From the NCBI GenBank assembly GCA_018398765.1, contig JAHBMJ010004464.1, positions 16,295 through 80,294 on the forward strand: DNA of 64,000 nucleotides, written 5' to 3'. This stretch comes from Chromera velia. Lineage: Eukaryota; Sar; Chromeraceae. Positions within the stretch are counted from its first letter, which is position 1; every line of letters starts with the position of its first letter. The notes under the pieces were generated by a model, which was not told the origin of the DNA, did no database searches, and saw only the letters and a program-made list of their open reading frames with translations. Shown piece after piece: positions 12,070 through 22,978 of this stretch. A program made the translations under genes and the position numbers.

Positions 12070-13320
12070 ACCACTCCCTTTCTTTCTATCTTTTGCCTCC
12101 CACAATTGCAATCTGTCTGAACTCACCACGTCTCTCTTCTTTCCTCCTAGGGGCGTGATCACGGTCACATGTGGTCTGTTCCTCGGTGTCTCCACGACCA
12201 CATAGGTTCCTTCTGCTCTCACCTCGAAGGCAGGTTGCTTCCCCATCAGATTGGGAGGTCTGCGCAGGAACACACGGTCCCCTAGACGGAATCTTCGCAT
12301 CATCGGAGGGGGATTACGCCTCTCCCTTCCTTGCCTTTCTTTCTCTACTCTTGTGACTGCTCTGTCGATCTTCTGCACATGTTCCTGTCGGATGAATCCG
12401 TAGTAGTCGTCATAATAGACAGGCGGAGACCTCGCTCCCTCAGGCGGTGGTTGTACATGCAGCACCGACTGCGGCGTATGAGCAAACAACAATTCAAAGG
12501 GAGAGAGACCTGTCTCGGCATGGGAAGCAGTGCAGTATGCTGCGTTGTACGGCTGAAGATAGAGATCCCAATCCCCTTTCTTTTGATTTAGCTGCTTCCC
12601 CACTCCCTCAGCCCACGAACGATTGAATCGCTCAGGAATGCCGTTCGCCTGTGGATGATACCCTGTTGTGGTGTGGTGACGGACCTTCATGAGGGCAAGG
12701 AGCTCCCTCACAATCTTGCTAAGGAAGTTCATCCCCCTGTTCGACACCAACTCCTCGATAAAGCCATACCTGCAGATGATTTCCTCGAAAAGAATCTCTG
12801 CAACAACCTATGCGGGGACCTCTGGCAAGGCAAAGGTCTCTGGCTATCGTGTGAGGGCACACATGATGACAAGAACAAATCGGTTGCCTCTACAAGAGGT
12901 AGGCAAACTACCTTTCACGTCAATGCCGACCTTCTGGACGGGTCGAGTGGGGATGGGAACGGTCTGTGGGTTGCGTTGCAGTGCTTGTGCTCTTCTCTCC
13001 TGACAGGGGTAGCACTTGTAGACCCAGCTGCGCACATCCTTACGCAGACCTGGCCACCAGAATTCGGTGAAAAGCCGAGCTGTCAGCTTTTTTGTTGCTG
13101 CGTGTCCTGCCATGGGGTGATTGTGGTGCATCACCAGCATGGTGACCGTCTCTCTCAAATGGGCAGGGACATACAACTGCTCAGACTCACTTGAAAACCT
13201 GTAGAGCAAGCCATCTTTCAACTCGAACAAAGACTCTTGTGCTAGCACCGTCCGTCGGCGCTGAAGATCCTCCGGAAGAGACTTCTTCTGCAGATACTCA
13301 AACACATCTTTCACCTCCAC
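11980..13320 (-). pseudogene. Integrase region of pol (decayed)
   Basis: The same reading frame as RNase H upstream. The N-terminal HHCC-type zinc region is visible as HHNHPMAGHAATKKL...CYPC. The core follows with GIDVKGSLP and the later YHPQANGIPERFNR, where the last catalytic Glu is kept. The second catalytic Asp is changed: VSNRGMNF stands where the family has SDRG. In-frame TAG stops lie at 12844-12846 (where the family has Trp in TRWPE) and 12808-12810. The C-terminal part (LGDRVFLRRPPNL, GTYVVVET) is an SH3-like GPY/F-type tail. The frame runs through the polypurine tract and ends inside the LTR at 11980. Confidence 0.9.
12070..12095 (-). other. Polypurine tract
   Basis: Read on the minus strand this is AGAAAGAAAGGGAGTGG-type sequence directly upstream of the 3' LTR, the expected primer for plus-strand DNA synthesis. 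The integrase reading frame stays open across it and into the LTR. Confidence 0.75.
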
Positions 13321-13332
13321 CTCTGTTAGCTC

Positions 13333-14991
13333 TCAACGTTGCACCTTCTCCAGGAAAGGAACGATTGCTTGTGTGGGCGCGGACTCGGCTTTGATTACCT
13401 TCACTCCTACCACTGCTGTATCAAATCCTGATCTGAGGGGAGTACTCCCATCAGAAGAAAAGAAACAGTGCTGACAGAGGGGAGCGCCTGTGTCTGTCGA
13501 ATGCTCTATCTGTCTCGGGACAGGCAGACGGGAAACAGCATCTGCATCGGTGTGGGACTTCCCCTCCTTATACAAAAACTGCAATTCATACTCCTGCAAT
13601 TCGAGAGCCCATTTCTCGATTCTCTTATTCGCTAACTTGTTCTCCTGCATGGCTAGATTCAGTTTGTGATCGGTCTGGATCACCGTGACGGTGACCCGCA
13701 AGAAAACGGAACTGCCAAGCAGGTAGTGTCGCCACTGCCTGCAGCAAAACACATTTGCCAGAGCCTCTCGCTCTGGAGCTCCATAATTCAGCTCCGCCTC
13801 CTATAATCCCCTATTTGCGTATGCGATCACACTCTCCCTCCCATCCTTGATTTATATCAAAACACCCCCAATCGAAATGTTGCAAGCATCCGGCTTAACA
13901 ATGAATGGGGTATGTATGTCAGGGAAGGAAAGCATAGGTGGCTCAGTGAGACGGTTGCGGAGCTCCCGGAAGGCTTCATCTGCTGCAGCTGTCCAGATAA
14001 AGGGAAGGGGCTGCTTGTTCTCATCAAAGGGACGTAACAGTTAATTCAGCGGATGGGCAATCCACGCAAACCCCTCCATAAAAGTTCAGTAGTAGTTGTA
14101 CAAGTAAACGAATGTGCGAAGGCTCGGACGGTCAGTCAGGGTCGGCCAGTTCTTTACCTTCTCCGTGTTTTTTCGACTTGGATGGACTCCACGGGCGGAT
14201 ACGGTATGACCTAGATACTCCACCTGTGCCTTTCCAATCTGTGCCTTTTCGAGGCGGAGTTTCAGGCCGGCGGCACGAACAAGGGTGAAGACTTCACGGA
14301 GGTCCTGCAAGTGCTCGGCGTGACTGCGAGAGAAGATGATCACATCATCGACGTAGACAAGTGCTATCTCTCGTGGGAGCGATGCGAGGACGAGCGTTAT
14401 TGCTCATTGAAAAAGGGCGGGTGCATTGACTAAACTAAAGGGCATATGAAGAAATTTAAACAGCCCAAACGGAGTGATGAAGGCTGTCTTCTCTCTGTCC
14501 TCTTCCTTCAAGGAAAGCTGATAGAAGCGCGAGGTGTAGTCAAGGGTAGAGAACACTGATGAGCCACCAAGCTTGTCAAGCATCTCTTGGATGCGTGGGA
14601 GTGGAAAGAGATCCCGCTTGGTAGCTGCGTTGAGTCGTTGAAAGTCGAGGCAGAATCGGGTCGAGCCGTCAAGTTTCTTGACAAGAACGACCGGAGCTGC
14701 CCATGGGGAATGCGAGGGTTGAATGATCCCTGCACTCTGCATTGCATCCAATTCTTTCTTCACACCCTCTCGCTAGTGATAGGGGATTCGGTCCTGCTGC
14801 CATCTGATGGGAACGCTCGTCTCTGCGGGGATAGTCACTTCATATGGCTTCCCTCCCACTTTCAATTCTCCTAAATCAAAACGTCCCCGTGACCACAGGT
14901 CTCCAAATTCCCCCAACAAACCCACATACTCCCCCTTCATCTCCTGTGGGACATCTGAGATGACCTTCTCCAAATCGATCGGAGGAAGCTT
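13333..14991 (-). pseudogene. Reverse transcriptase and RNase H region of pol (decayed)
   Basis: Reverse transcriptase motifs in order: [41 protein letters not shown] (motif A), [14 protein letters not shown] (motif B, Gly to Ser), LVYVDDVIIFS (catalytic YVDD, 14335-14360), then LGHTVSARGV. RNase H follows with PFIVKPDA, IAYANRGL, EREALANVF and TDHKLNL. Stops in this single frame: 14773-14775 TAG, 14404-14406 TGA, 14086-14088 TGA, 14041-14043 TAA, 13852-13854 TAA, 13801-13803 TAG, 13333-13335 TGA. All fall at positions where family members have Gln or Arg. No frameshift was found across this stretch. A frame break lies at its upstream end (about 14955-14990). Confidence 0.93.
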
Positions 14992-15560
14992 AGGTCCTTT
15001 GAAGACTCCGTAGGCACGTCTGCCTTTGAAGGAGTCTGCAAGTAAGAAGGGAAAAGGGAGCGAAGCGAGGGATGCGTATCTGCACTCTGTGCATTCAAAA
15101 AAGTAGGTGGAGGGACTGACTGACAGTGTGTCGGGGCCTGCTCCCCGGACCGCACTTCCAGCGGTTTTCCCGAGGACATGTGATCACATCTCTCCAGTCT
15201 CTCAGCCGTCTGAGTCGTCTCCATGCTCCATGGTCCTGCGTGCCATTTTTCTGCTGTCACAGCAGTCACCGCCGCAATGTGAGAGGGCGGCTCTACAAAA
15301 GACAGTGCTGTCTTCGAACTGACTGTGATTTTGGAACGGGAAATGTTTGTGACCTCAATGACCGCGATGCCTCCCTGCATGGTAGTCAGCTGAACAGGAA
15401 CAGCCAGACCAGGATGGCTACGGGGGAAGTTCTTTCGGATAAGGACTTCCGAACCATCCGGGGTATCGATGGACACTTGAAGGAGGGAGCAGACCCCGGG
15501 TGCCATCAGAGTACATGGCATTGCGTCCTCTTCGCGGCACACACCTTCATCAATTTCAGA
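14937..15560 (-). pseudogene. Linker between protease and reverse transcriptase
   Basis: An open frame with [14 protein letters not shown] and [16 protein letters not shown], typical of the spacer between aspartic protease and reverse transcriptase in Ty3/gypsy elements. It is offset from the protease frame by an apparent indel near 15540-15560 and from the reverse transcriptase frame near 14955-14990. Confidence 0.7.
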
Positions 15561-16267
15561 CTATCATCATACCAGACCTTAAAGGGAGGAAGGTCTCCCA
15601 TATACAGCTTTTGAAATTCCCCCCCGAACAGTTCAAAAGAAACATCAGATCGAGATCGAAGAAAATCCATCCCAAGAACCACATCGTACTCTGAATTCTC
15701 CGTCATCAGTACTGGGTGCTTGAAAATTTTTTCGGGTGTAGACTCATGCGAAAACTCTGCACACGTCTCTCCCACTACCGGAATTCCATTGTTCCCCGAC
15801 GTACTCAGACCGACACTCGCTGTCTGCATTTCATGCTCTGCAGATGCGAGGAAAGAGATGTTGATCACACTGGTCTGTGTATCTGAATCCAACAGTGCAG
15901 ATGCCTTTTGGCTAAAAAGAAACAAACTCACCCAGGGGCGGGCTGCTACCTCAACTGTGGCTGCCACACCTAGCGTCTCTGGGGAAGGGAGGACAGACGA
16001 CCTCCCGGCAGCAGCAAACGAATTCGGGTCATCAGCAGCAACGCCACGAGAAGTAGGGACATCTCGAGACTTCTGCGAAAGCCTGCTAAAATCCTGGTCC
16101 TCCTCCTGAACAATTGCAGGCATACAGGGAGGAGGCAACTTCTGATCACTCACGGAGGACAGGCCTGCCTCTAAGCCCGTCCCCCTCTCCCGTTTCCCTG
16201 ATTCCTGCCCCCACTCCCTCGCGGTGCATCGGGGCACTGTGCGATTCGATGCTCTTTCAAACTTCAT
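15506..16267 (-). pseudogene. Aspartic protease region of pol (decayed active site)
   Basis: Retropepsin-like: the active-site loop reads ALLDSDTQTSVI, where the family has D-S/T-G, so the essential Gly is Asp (GAT from GGT, one G-to-A change). The C-terminal signature YDVVLGMDFL is intact. The ATG at 16267 overlaps the gag stop as ATGA in a different frame, so pol expression would have needed frameshifting or reinitiation. Confidence 0.88.
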
Positions 16268-17343
16268 TGCCTACACCCCGCGTAATTAGGATGCCCCAGC
16301 GTATTCCCTCCGGGGACACTTTGGGAAGATGAAGAGGAAGTAGAGTATCCTCGTCCCCTCCCCCCTCTCCCTCTCCAGTTCCCTCCACGTGCCCCTCCAT
16401 TGTACCCACGTCCAAACGACGCTGCCATCGACTGCTGTAGGGTAGCCGACGCTTCTTGGGGGTACTGCGCCTGTCTCTGCAGTGAGTCGATACTTGACTG
16501 CAGAGAAGAGATTTGGGCACGCAGTTGTTTGATGTCAACGGCAGACTTCGCGGCTGGAGCCATCTTGGCAGAGGGATTTGGTCCCTTCTTTTGCTCCTGT
16601 TGATGAAGGAACAGCACTCAAGGGATCAGCTTGGCGTACTCTTTGTGGGCAGGCTCTGTGGTGATTTCCATAGAGAGCGAGGGATAGAGGGTCCCAAGGA
16701 AGGAGAGCATACGAGCGTTGATCTCGTGCCTGGGTTGGGCGACCCTCATTTTAGCTTCGAAGACCTTAACATGCGCGTCAAAGTCACCTGTGGGGGAGAG
16801 CTTGAGTTGAGACAGCTCGTACAGTGCCTGTTGGCTCTCGGCTTCGGTGGGCATGAATCTGTCTAGGAACGCCTGCTTGAACTCTTCGATGGTGGTATAT
16901 TGGTGCGCGTTCTTGGCTATCCACTCTCGAACTTCCACTCCCTCCGCATGCCTCTCAAACAGGACTTTACACTCCTTCACGTTCAGATTCCCGTTCCTCA
17001 CCTTCTTCATGAAGATGGATATCCAAACCACGGGGTCGTCTTCCCCTTTCTTAAATGGCTCCATGACTCTCCGGACGTCGAGAGCCTTGAACTTGGTCAT
17101 GTTAACATGGGGAGGTGCTTAGGCCTGTCCGTATTGGCCTGCCTGCTGCTGCTGCTACTGCTGCTATTGCTGATGTTGGGGTGCCTGTGGTGCCTGCTGC
17201 TGCTGGGCTTATGCGAGTTGCTGGGTCAGTTGCTGCTGGGCCTGCGGGGCTACAGCAAGATCTGCATCTCTCTGCTGCAACTGTGCCTGCAAAGCATCGA
17301 CCTGTACCTGCAGGGCTGCTGGATCTGGAGGTCCGTCTGACAT
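16264..17343 (-). pseudogene. gag (decayed): Gln-rich head, capsid, RGG box, zinc-knuckle remnant
   Basis: One frame from ATG at 17343. The head is Gln/Ala-rich, with four stops inside it (17209-17211 TAA, 17164-17166 TAG, 17155-17157 TAG, 17119-17121 TAA), all among Gln codons. The capsid part carries MTKFKALDVRRVMEPF, DDPVVWISIFMKKV and FLDRFMP, as in Ty3 gag. A TGA at 16618-16620 separates it from a coiled-coil and RGG tail (GRGYNGGARGGNWRGRGGR). The frame then reaches a TGA (16264-16266) that occupies the second Cys position of a C-X2-C-X4-H-X4-C knuckle (GCRQ, stop, SLKEHRIAQCP). No indel is needed over 1,080 nt. Confidence 0.85.
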
Positions 17344-17460
17344 CTGCTGCTCGGCTTCCTCCGCGTTTGCTGGAAGCGCCAGCTTGAGGTATCTCCGGCC
17401 AGAGCGAGTGGCACCCGAAATGGCTACAAACAGACACCAAAGAGGCCGTCAGAAAGAAAA

Positions 17461-17474
17461 TGCTCTGCTAACCA
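17461..17474 (-). other. Primer-binding site candidate
   Basis: On the minus strand TGGTTAGCAGAGCA starts three bases inside the 5' LTR. TGG followed by a short tRNA-like 3' end is the expected form. It resembles the initiator-Met tRNA site (TGGTA.CAGAG) with one extra base. The tRNA identity is not certain. Confidence 0.6.
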
Positions 17475-17477
17475 GTT

Positions 17478-17973
17478 TGTTGAGCATACGTAGGGCTAGC
17501 GTATAGGACTACGACTTCTACTTACGTGTATCTACGCAAAGGTTTGTTTGTCTGACCGTTCATCTTTCGACTCCTTCTAAAGGGATTTCAGGTTGGCTAC
17601 TCAGAACAGATACGATCGGTCAGTCAGACTGCATACGTGCACACGTTGTGCATGTAGTACGGTATTCATCTGTATCGGTCCACTCAAATGCATATCACTT
17701 CTGTATTTGCTGTGTCCATCTTTCTGACGTCTGTTCTGTCTCTGTGTCATTCCGTTTTGTGTGAATTCACTTCGGTGGTATTTCTTTTTCCATGTATTCA
17801 TGCATGCATTGCAAACTGCATGAGCGCTCTGCATGTGCGCGCGGTACTTACTGCCTGACATCGCCTTGTGCTTTCTTTATCGCTCGGCGTGCGCGCATGA
17901 ATTCTTTCTGGTCCCGCCTTGCGCTTTCTTTATCGCTCGGCGTGCGCACATGAATTCTTTCTGGTCCCCAACA
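17478..17973 (-). repeat. 5' LTR of the retrotransposon
   Basis: 496 bp, same length and same ends as the left LTR. By eye about 30 substitutions separate them, all but one being transitions, with no indel. Confidence 0.95.
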
Positions 17974-17978
17974 GTTAG

Positions 17979-18408
17979 AAATTATACATATGATGTATCT
18001 ACCGACAGTGCTAAGCGACTACCTCTGGATCTAGCCTTATACATATTTTAAATATGAAATAATATCACTGAAATTTAGTATATATAGCGGCTCGGAGTTG
18101 TATTAGCGACCAATCAATCAATTATCAATGTAGTAAACAATAAATTAAAACAGATAAAATAGTCTTAAGTACTAGTCTCTAGATTATTTTCCTAGCTATT
18201 TTCGATATGGTGTACATTCAGAAAACTAGCTGGCTTAATTTGAATCTGAGGATAAAATTTAACACAGCATCACAGATAGAACGACGAAAGCAATAATCTG
18301 CCTTAAATCTGGCCGCGTCGGCCCGCGTGCAGCTTGTAACAGAGGCCTGCACATAGCATGGACGAGGCATTCGCATCCTGGGCCGGATTCCTGCCACTTT
18401 CAAGAGCG
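17979..18408. other. AT-rich spacer, no gene seen
   Basis: AT-rich flank between the retrotransposon and the 3' end of the EGF-repeat gene. It likely includes that gene's 3' untranslated region. No motif beyond poly(A)-like stretches. Confidence 0.5.
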
Positions 18409-20509
18409 TCAGAGCGTTGAACTTTGTGTCCGTCCTATTGTCTGTGGCGTGGCTGTGTTCAGATGCGGGGCTGACTGTGCTCCGTTGACAGCGGCGGTTG
18501 ACCGGATCCCGCTCTGGTTCCCCCGTGGCGTGGCCCTCCCGCTGCTCCCCCCCCCTGCCCCACTGCCAACCACGCTTGGAGCAGCAGTAGTAGACTGAGT
18601 GCCTGTGTGATTCCCCTCTGGTGTCACCGTCCCGCTGTTACCCAAACCAACCCCAGCCACCGAAGCGGAGGTTGAAGGCGTGTCGATCTGAGGAGGGATC
18701 AGTTCAGTCACCTTTGCAATCTCCTGTTCCTGTCTGCTGAGTGCGTCTGACAGTGACCTCCGTCTTTCCTCATCTGGGTGATGGTAGAGGAGCTGTACAT
18801 CGGGAGGGGATGCGAGGACATCAGGGAGGGACGAAGCCTGATCGCGCTCTTGCACTGAATGGAAAAGGTGCGAGAGATGGTGCACACGGAGTGCTGCGAG
18901 TGAGGCGAACTGAGAGGAATATTCTACTTCTGCCAGCTCTCGCGTGCAAGCACGGTCTTCCGTCTCGCCCCCCTTTGCAGATTCCCGCCGCCTTTCGAGC
19001 AACGCCCTCTCTCCATCAAGAAACATCAGGGCCCCCAGAGCATCCTTATGGAGCCGCTTGAGCTCACTCTCTACTTCTTGTGCGTTCGACAGAGGCCGAC
19101 GATTTTCGACAGCATCAGTGAGACGCCCGGTAAGCTTTTCCAGAGTGGCTCTGTCTTTCAATCTCGGTCTCTCTGCACCCGGACCTGTCGCATCCCCGAG
19201 GGTCTTCTTGAGACTGGATTTCGAGATCCATCTCAAGAATAGAACCAGAAAACACCCTGCACCGTCTTGCATCTCTTTGTTGTATTGTCCCTTGAGCTTG
19301 CTTCGGGTTGCAAGGGGGTCCGTGTCTGTCCAGTCGAACAATTCTGGATTGCGTTTGCTCGACAGACAGACTTCTTCACATACTTTCTTTGCTTTCTTGC
19401 GACGGTTATACCAGACACAAAAAGAACACAAGAAAAAAAGAATAGGCAAAACAATGTACGCGAAAATTTCGAACCAATCAGGCAAACACTCATACCCCCT
19501 CCCATCCTTCAACCGTGCGCCCTTCAGGTCGCGGCAGTAACGAAATGAAGGGCAGGCGTTTTCCCTGTTGCACGCCTTAATGTCGTGACATCCACTCTGC
19601 CCGTCACGGTATTCGTACCCAATCCCACACTCGCAAACGCCCTTCTCTGTATTACAAACCTCATTGTCATGCGTGCATTTCGAGATCAGACATGACTCAG
19701 AGTTCACGCACCCTTCATCGAGCCGCTCATACCCTTTCTCACACTTGCACTCAGGGATCTCAATGGCATCGTCACAGAATTCATGACCGGAACTGTTGCA
19801 GCCCTTGAAAACGCATGAGTCCGAGCTCAGACAGACCCCCCCATCCTCCTTACGCCCGTCTCCCTCAACGCAGACGCATGCAGGACTGCCGCTGACGATA
19901 CTGCAGTGCTCACGGCGATCGCTGTTGCACGTGTGGAGCTCGCACGAGTCCACACAATCGTCATCTTGCGGCTCATACCCAATTTTGCACTCACAATGGT
20001 AACTACCACGTGTGTTCACACACTCAGAATTCTCGATTGGGCAAACGGGTGGCAGTCTCTCACACTCATTCACGTCAGCGCAAATGCTTTGATCAGTGTC
20101 TCTCGCGAATCCCTCCTTACACGCACACTGACCCACACTCACACATCTTTCCGAGGAGGCATCGCACTTGTTCTGACACGGAAACGTCCCCAGCACCGCG
20201 TGCTCCAGACTGTCTGCCGAAACACCCAGCACAGTCTCGGTGCAGGTGGCATTCAACGGGTCTTTCGCCCAGTAAACAAACGCCTCCATGTCGAAGAAGT
20301 TGAAGGGCTCCCTTGCAAAGGCCCGTGCGTAGCTGCCCAGTCGCATACAACGAACATGGCTTGGACACCTTCTTTCCACGTAGTAGGCAATCTCGATGTC
20401 CTTGGCAAGGCTCCTCACAGAAGCGAGAGTTCTCTCACACTCGTGATCACAAAAGTCCGAGGGGACCTCCAGTTCCCTCCGAGAGGCGGTGTGCTCTTGC
20501 GGAGAGAGC
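18409..20509 (-). CDS. EGF-repeat single-pass membrane protein, 5' exon(s) not resolved
   Basis: A large terminal exon begins after TGCAG at 20510 and ends with TGA at 18409, about 700 codons. The N-terminal part has a Cys-rich region (DFCDHECERTL, YYVERRCPSHVRC). EGF-like modules follow, one a calcium-binding type (DVNECERLPPVCP...GSYHCECKIGYEP), and more Cys-rich repeats ending GIGYEYRDGQSGCHD. One membrane segment (WFEIFAYIVLPILFFLCSF) is followed by the basic stop-transfer YNRRKKAKK. The cytoplasmic tail is Glu/Arg-rich, possibly helical, then Ser/Thr/Gly-rich. Orientation implies an extracellular EGF part and an inner tail: an adhesion or receptor-like role is inferred. The signal peptide must lie in an upstream exon right of 20510 that I could not define. 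Confidence 0.85.
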
Positions 20510-21754
20510 CTGCACGCAGAATATCAGAATATGCAGGTCACAGCTAGTGCCAGTCATATTTCTTGTTTGGGAGGTAAGTGGACAAAAGAGGAACTCGGTC
20601 CACTCAGCACAGCGAAGTTCCGTTTCTTTCCATGTCCCTCGGTATGACTACGGATGTGGACTGAGGCCTTGAAATCGGCACACTTTTGCACAAAATGGAC
20701 AAACAAGCATGTGAAATCATTGTCTCATGCAAATTCTGCTGAGAACACACTGCTGGATCACAGGAGTAAGGAATGTCCACAAACCTCGTCGTCATTTTGC
20801 CGTCTCCGTCTCCTATATATCTTGGTATGGTACGTCCACGGGAAACTTCGCACCCGGAACCGCAGAGGATCTCAAATGGCTGTTCATGCAAACCTGGATA
20901 TGCACAGCTGAGCTCTAAGTCTTTTCACTGCCAGAGGGCCCGAATCTCGTCAGAAGGAATGAGGTGCTCTATCTACATAGCTTTCTGACAGCTCCGATCG
21001 TGTCGCCCCAAACAGCTCAAGCAACTTCCCCCACAAATACGGCCCAGGTCCGAGGGTAGGCGACCCAGATCGATCAACACGCACACACTGCAAATCAATG
21101 TATGATCGGTCATCTGACACTGCAGTCTTCCAGGAGAAAAGTCGTATAAAAGGCTCAGAGATGCTCAGTCTGCATGCATGGCAGGATGTTCTACGTTTGC
21201 GCGCATATGCGCGCGCGTATGCGAGCGCTGCATGTTTCTTATCGCCGTGCATTAATTGGTCCGGTGCATGCATGTATGCACGGAATGAATTAATTCTTCT
21301 TATAATTGAATGAAATTAGTGCATGCATGCATGCATCCTTCAATGTACGACGTACAGCTAGTGTTGTTCACCGATTGGTGGTTCTAGGTGGTTCTTCTCG
21401 AACCGAAATGGCCTCGAACGTGTTGAAGCAAGCATTGAAGAAATCGATCACTGCATGTGTGATTTGGTAATGATTGCTGCACTCGCTGCACAAGGCAGTT
21501 GAGATAATTTGACTCCGTTGTTCTGAAGAAATTGTCGGCAACATGCCAGACCAAAACATCAGCCTGACCCTTGTTGAGGGAACCGATGACCTCGAAAAAC
21601 TCTTATCTTTTCTTGAGTACCCCCAGGGTGGTGGTTAGAAAGCCGTTTTTGAAATGGGAAAATGCCGGTGGGCTTTTGTATTCCGGTAGGCGCCGTAGGC
21701 GCCGCCGGGAAACTGCCGGTAGGCACCGAAGGTGCCACCCGGACACTGCCGATG
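20510..21754. other. Upstream region of the EGF gene, palindrome-rich
   Basis: It should hold the missing first exon(s) of the EGF gene; a Cys-containing minus-strand frame at 20604-20891 is a weak candidate. At 21196-21230 there is a GCGCGCATATGCGCGCGCG block, and at about 21318-21336 repeated TGCATGCA. Similar GC-alternating and TGCATGCA blocks occur upstream of other genes here (about 27940-28015, 33250-33320). No other gene seen. Confidence 0.45.
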
Positions 21755-22495
21755 GGCAGTCAGTCAGTCAGCCAGTCAATAAGTCAGATGTGAGTCAGTC
21801 AGTCAGTGAGTCATGAGTTATGAGTCACTCAGTCAGTGAGTCAGTGAGCCAGACAGTGAGTCAGTCAGTCAGTCAGTCAGTCAGTCTGTCAGTAAGTTAG
21901 CCAGTCAGTCAGCCTGCCAGTTAACCAGTAAGTCAGCGCCAGTCATTCCGCAAGTCAGCCAGTCAGTCAGCCAGTCAGCCAATCAGTAAGCTGGTCAGCT
22001 GTGAGGGCCTTCCTGAAGAAGAGGACATGGAGTCGGAGCTAGTAGCTTTGAAGACGGGTGCAAAAAGCGAAGTGTACAGCTTAAACGGTGTATTCGGAAG
22101 AAAAAGGCGCTCTGTGACCGGCTTGGGTCAGGTTGAAACGATTCTAACTCTGGTGTGTTACTGTGCCAGCAGCTAGCTCAAGGGAAACGCAGCCAGATGC
22201 AGCAAGATATTTCAATGGAGGATAAATGACTTCAATTTTCTTTTTTTGAAAAATTCTAAGAAAAGATACTTTAAAATGATTTTAATATATCATTTTATAG
22301 TACAATATTTAGTCACTACTACTTTACTAGAACCATGTCATTATTTTTACAAACTTCTTTTTCATTACATATATGTATAATAATATAAATACTTATAAAT
22401 ACTATTTTTCGGGGAAAATCCGGTATCATGAGGCGGTTTTTGAGTGGGAAACTGCCGGTGATTTGTTTTTTTCATGGGAAAAGGCCGGTAAGTGG
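21654..22495. repeat. Dispersed GGGAAA-N-N-GCCGG(T) motif cluster
   Basis: Four copies of a GGGAAAATGCCGGT / GGGAAACTGCCGGT / GGGAAAAGGCCGGT motif occur near 21657, 21708, 22457 and 22478, two of them preceded by GTTTTTGA. Between them at 21680-21745 lie the imperfect repeats GGTAGGCGCCGTAGGCGCC and GGTAGGCACCGAAGGTGCC. Possibly remnants of one repeat family split by the TCAG array. Confidence 0.6.
21755..21998. repeat. (TCAG)n degenerate tetranucleotide array
   Basis: About 240 bp built almost wholly from GTCA/GCCA/GTAA tetranucleotides with occasional phase slips. No coding content. The unit contains GTCAGT, the commonest donor form in this window. Confidence 0.95.
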
Positions 22496-22978
22496 TATGA
22501 AAGAGCCTATAAAATCTGATTAGCGCCTGAAAAGTATTCTTGAGGCACTTAATGACAAAGGGTATTATCAAATCTGAGGCCCACATCACTCCGAAATCCA
22601 CTCTAAGATCAGAGAGAAGGCAGCTTTGCTCTGGGGCTTCTAAGCATATCGATCGGCCAAGAGAAAATGCGTCCACATAGTGGCTGAGGCAGTTCAGCGC
22701 ATGTGAGTCCCTGCTGGCTTTCTCTTCCTTTCCGTTAAGTGTGTGCTCAGTGCTGTCTGCAGAATTCACAACTCTTCAATTCAGGCACGGTTGCATGACA
22801 TGCATTCGTTTGGAGAATCTATCTGCTGCTCCAATCTGCTAGTGCACACGTGAATGACCATCCCCTCTTAATTCCCTTACATTGCTAAAAGGTCATCGTC
22901 AGTCCTTACAAAGATATTCAAATAACTGATTATATTGATACTGATTTCTAATGCATGCAGCTGGAAGTTCACCTGCAG

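Larger units (their letters stand above)
11574..17973 (-). mobile_element. Ty3/gypsy-type LTR retrotransposon, complete but inactivated
   Basis: Two 496-bp LTRs (11574-12069 and 17478-17973) start TGTTG and end CAACA. They are flanked by a perfect 5-bp target duplication GTTAG (11569-11573 and 17974-17978). Between them on the minus strand lie, in order, gag with an RGG box and zinc-knuckle remnant, retroviral-type protease, reverse transcriptase, RNase H and integrase: the Ty3/gypsy order. A primer-binding site candidate adjoins the right LTR and a polypurine tract adjoins the left LTR, fixing transcription as right to left. Coding parts carry about fifteen in-frame stops and at least two frame breaks, so it cannot be autonomous. 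LTR identity is about 94 percent by eye. Confidence 0.95.

Noticed and set aside
16900-17340. Plus-strand Leu-rich ORF resembling a membrane protein
   Set aside because: It is the complement of the CAG-rich gag head; the Leu runs are CTG codons antisense to Gln.
21755-21998. A zinc-finger or coiled-coil coding repeat in the TCAG array
   Set aside because: The period is four bases with phase slips and stops, so it is a microsatellite.
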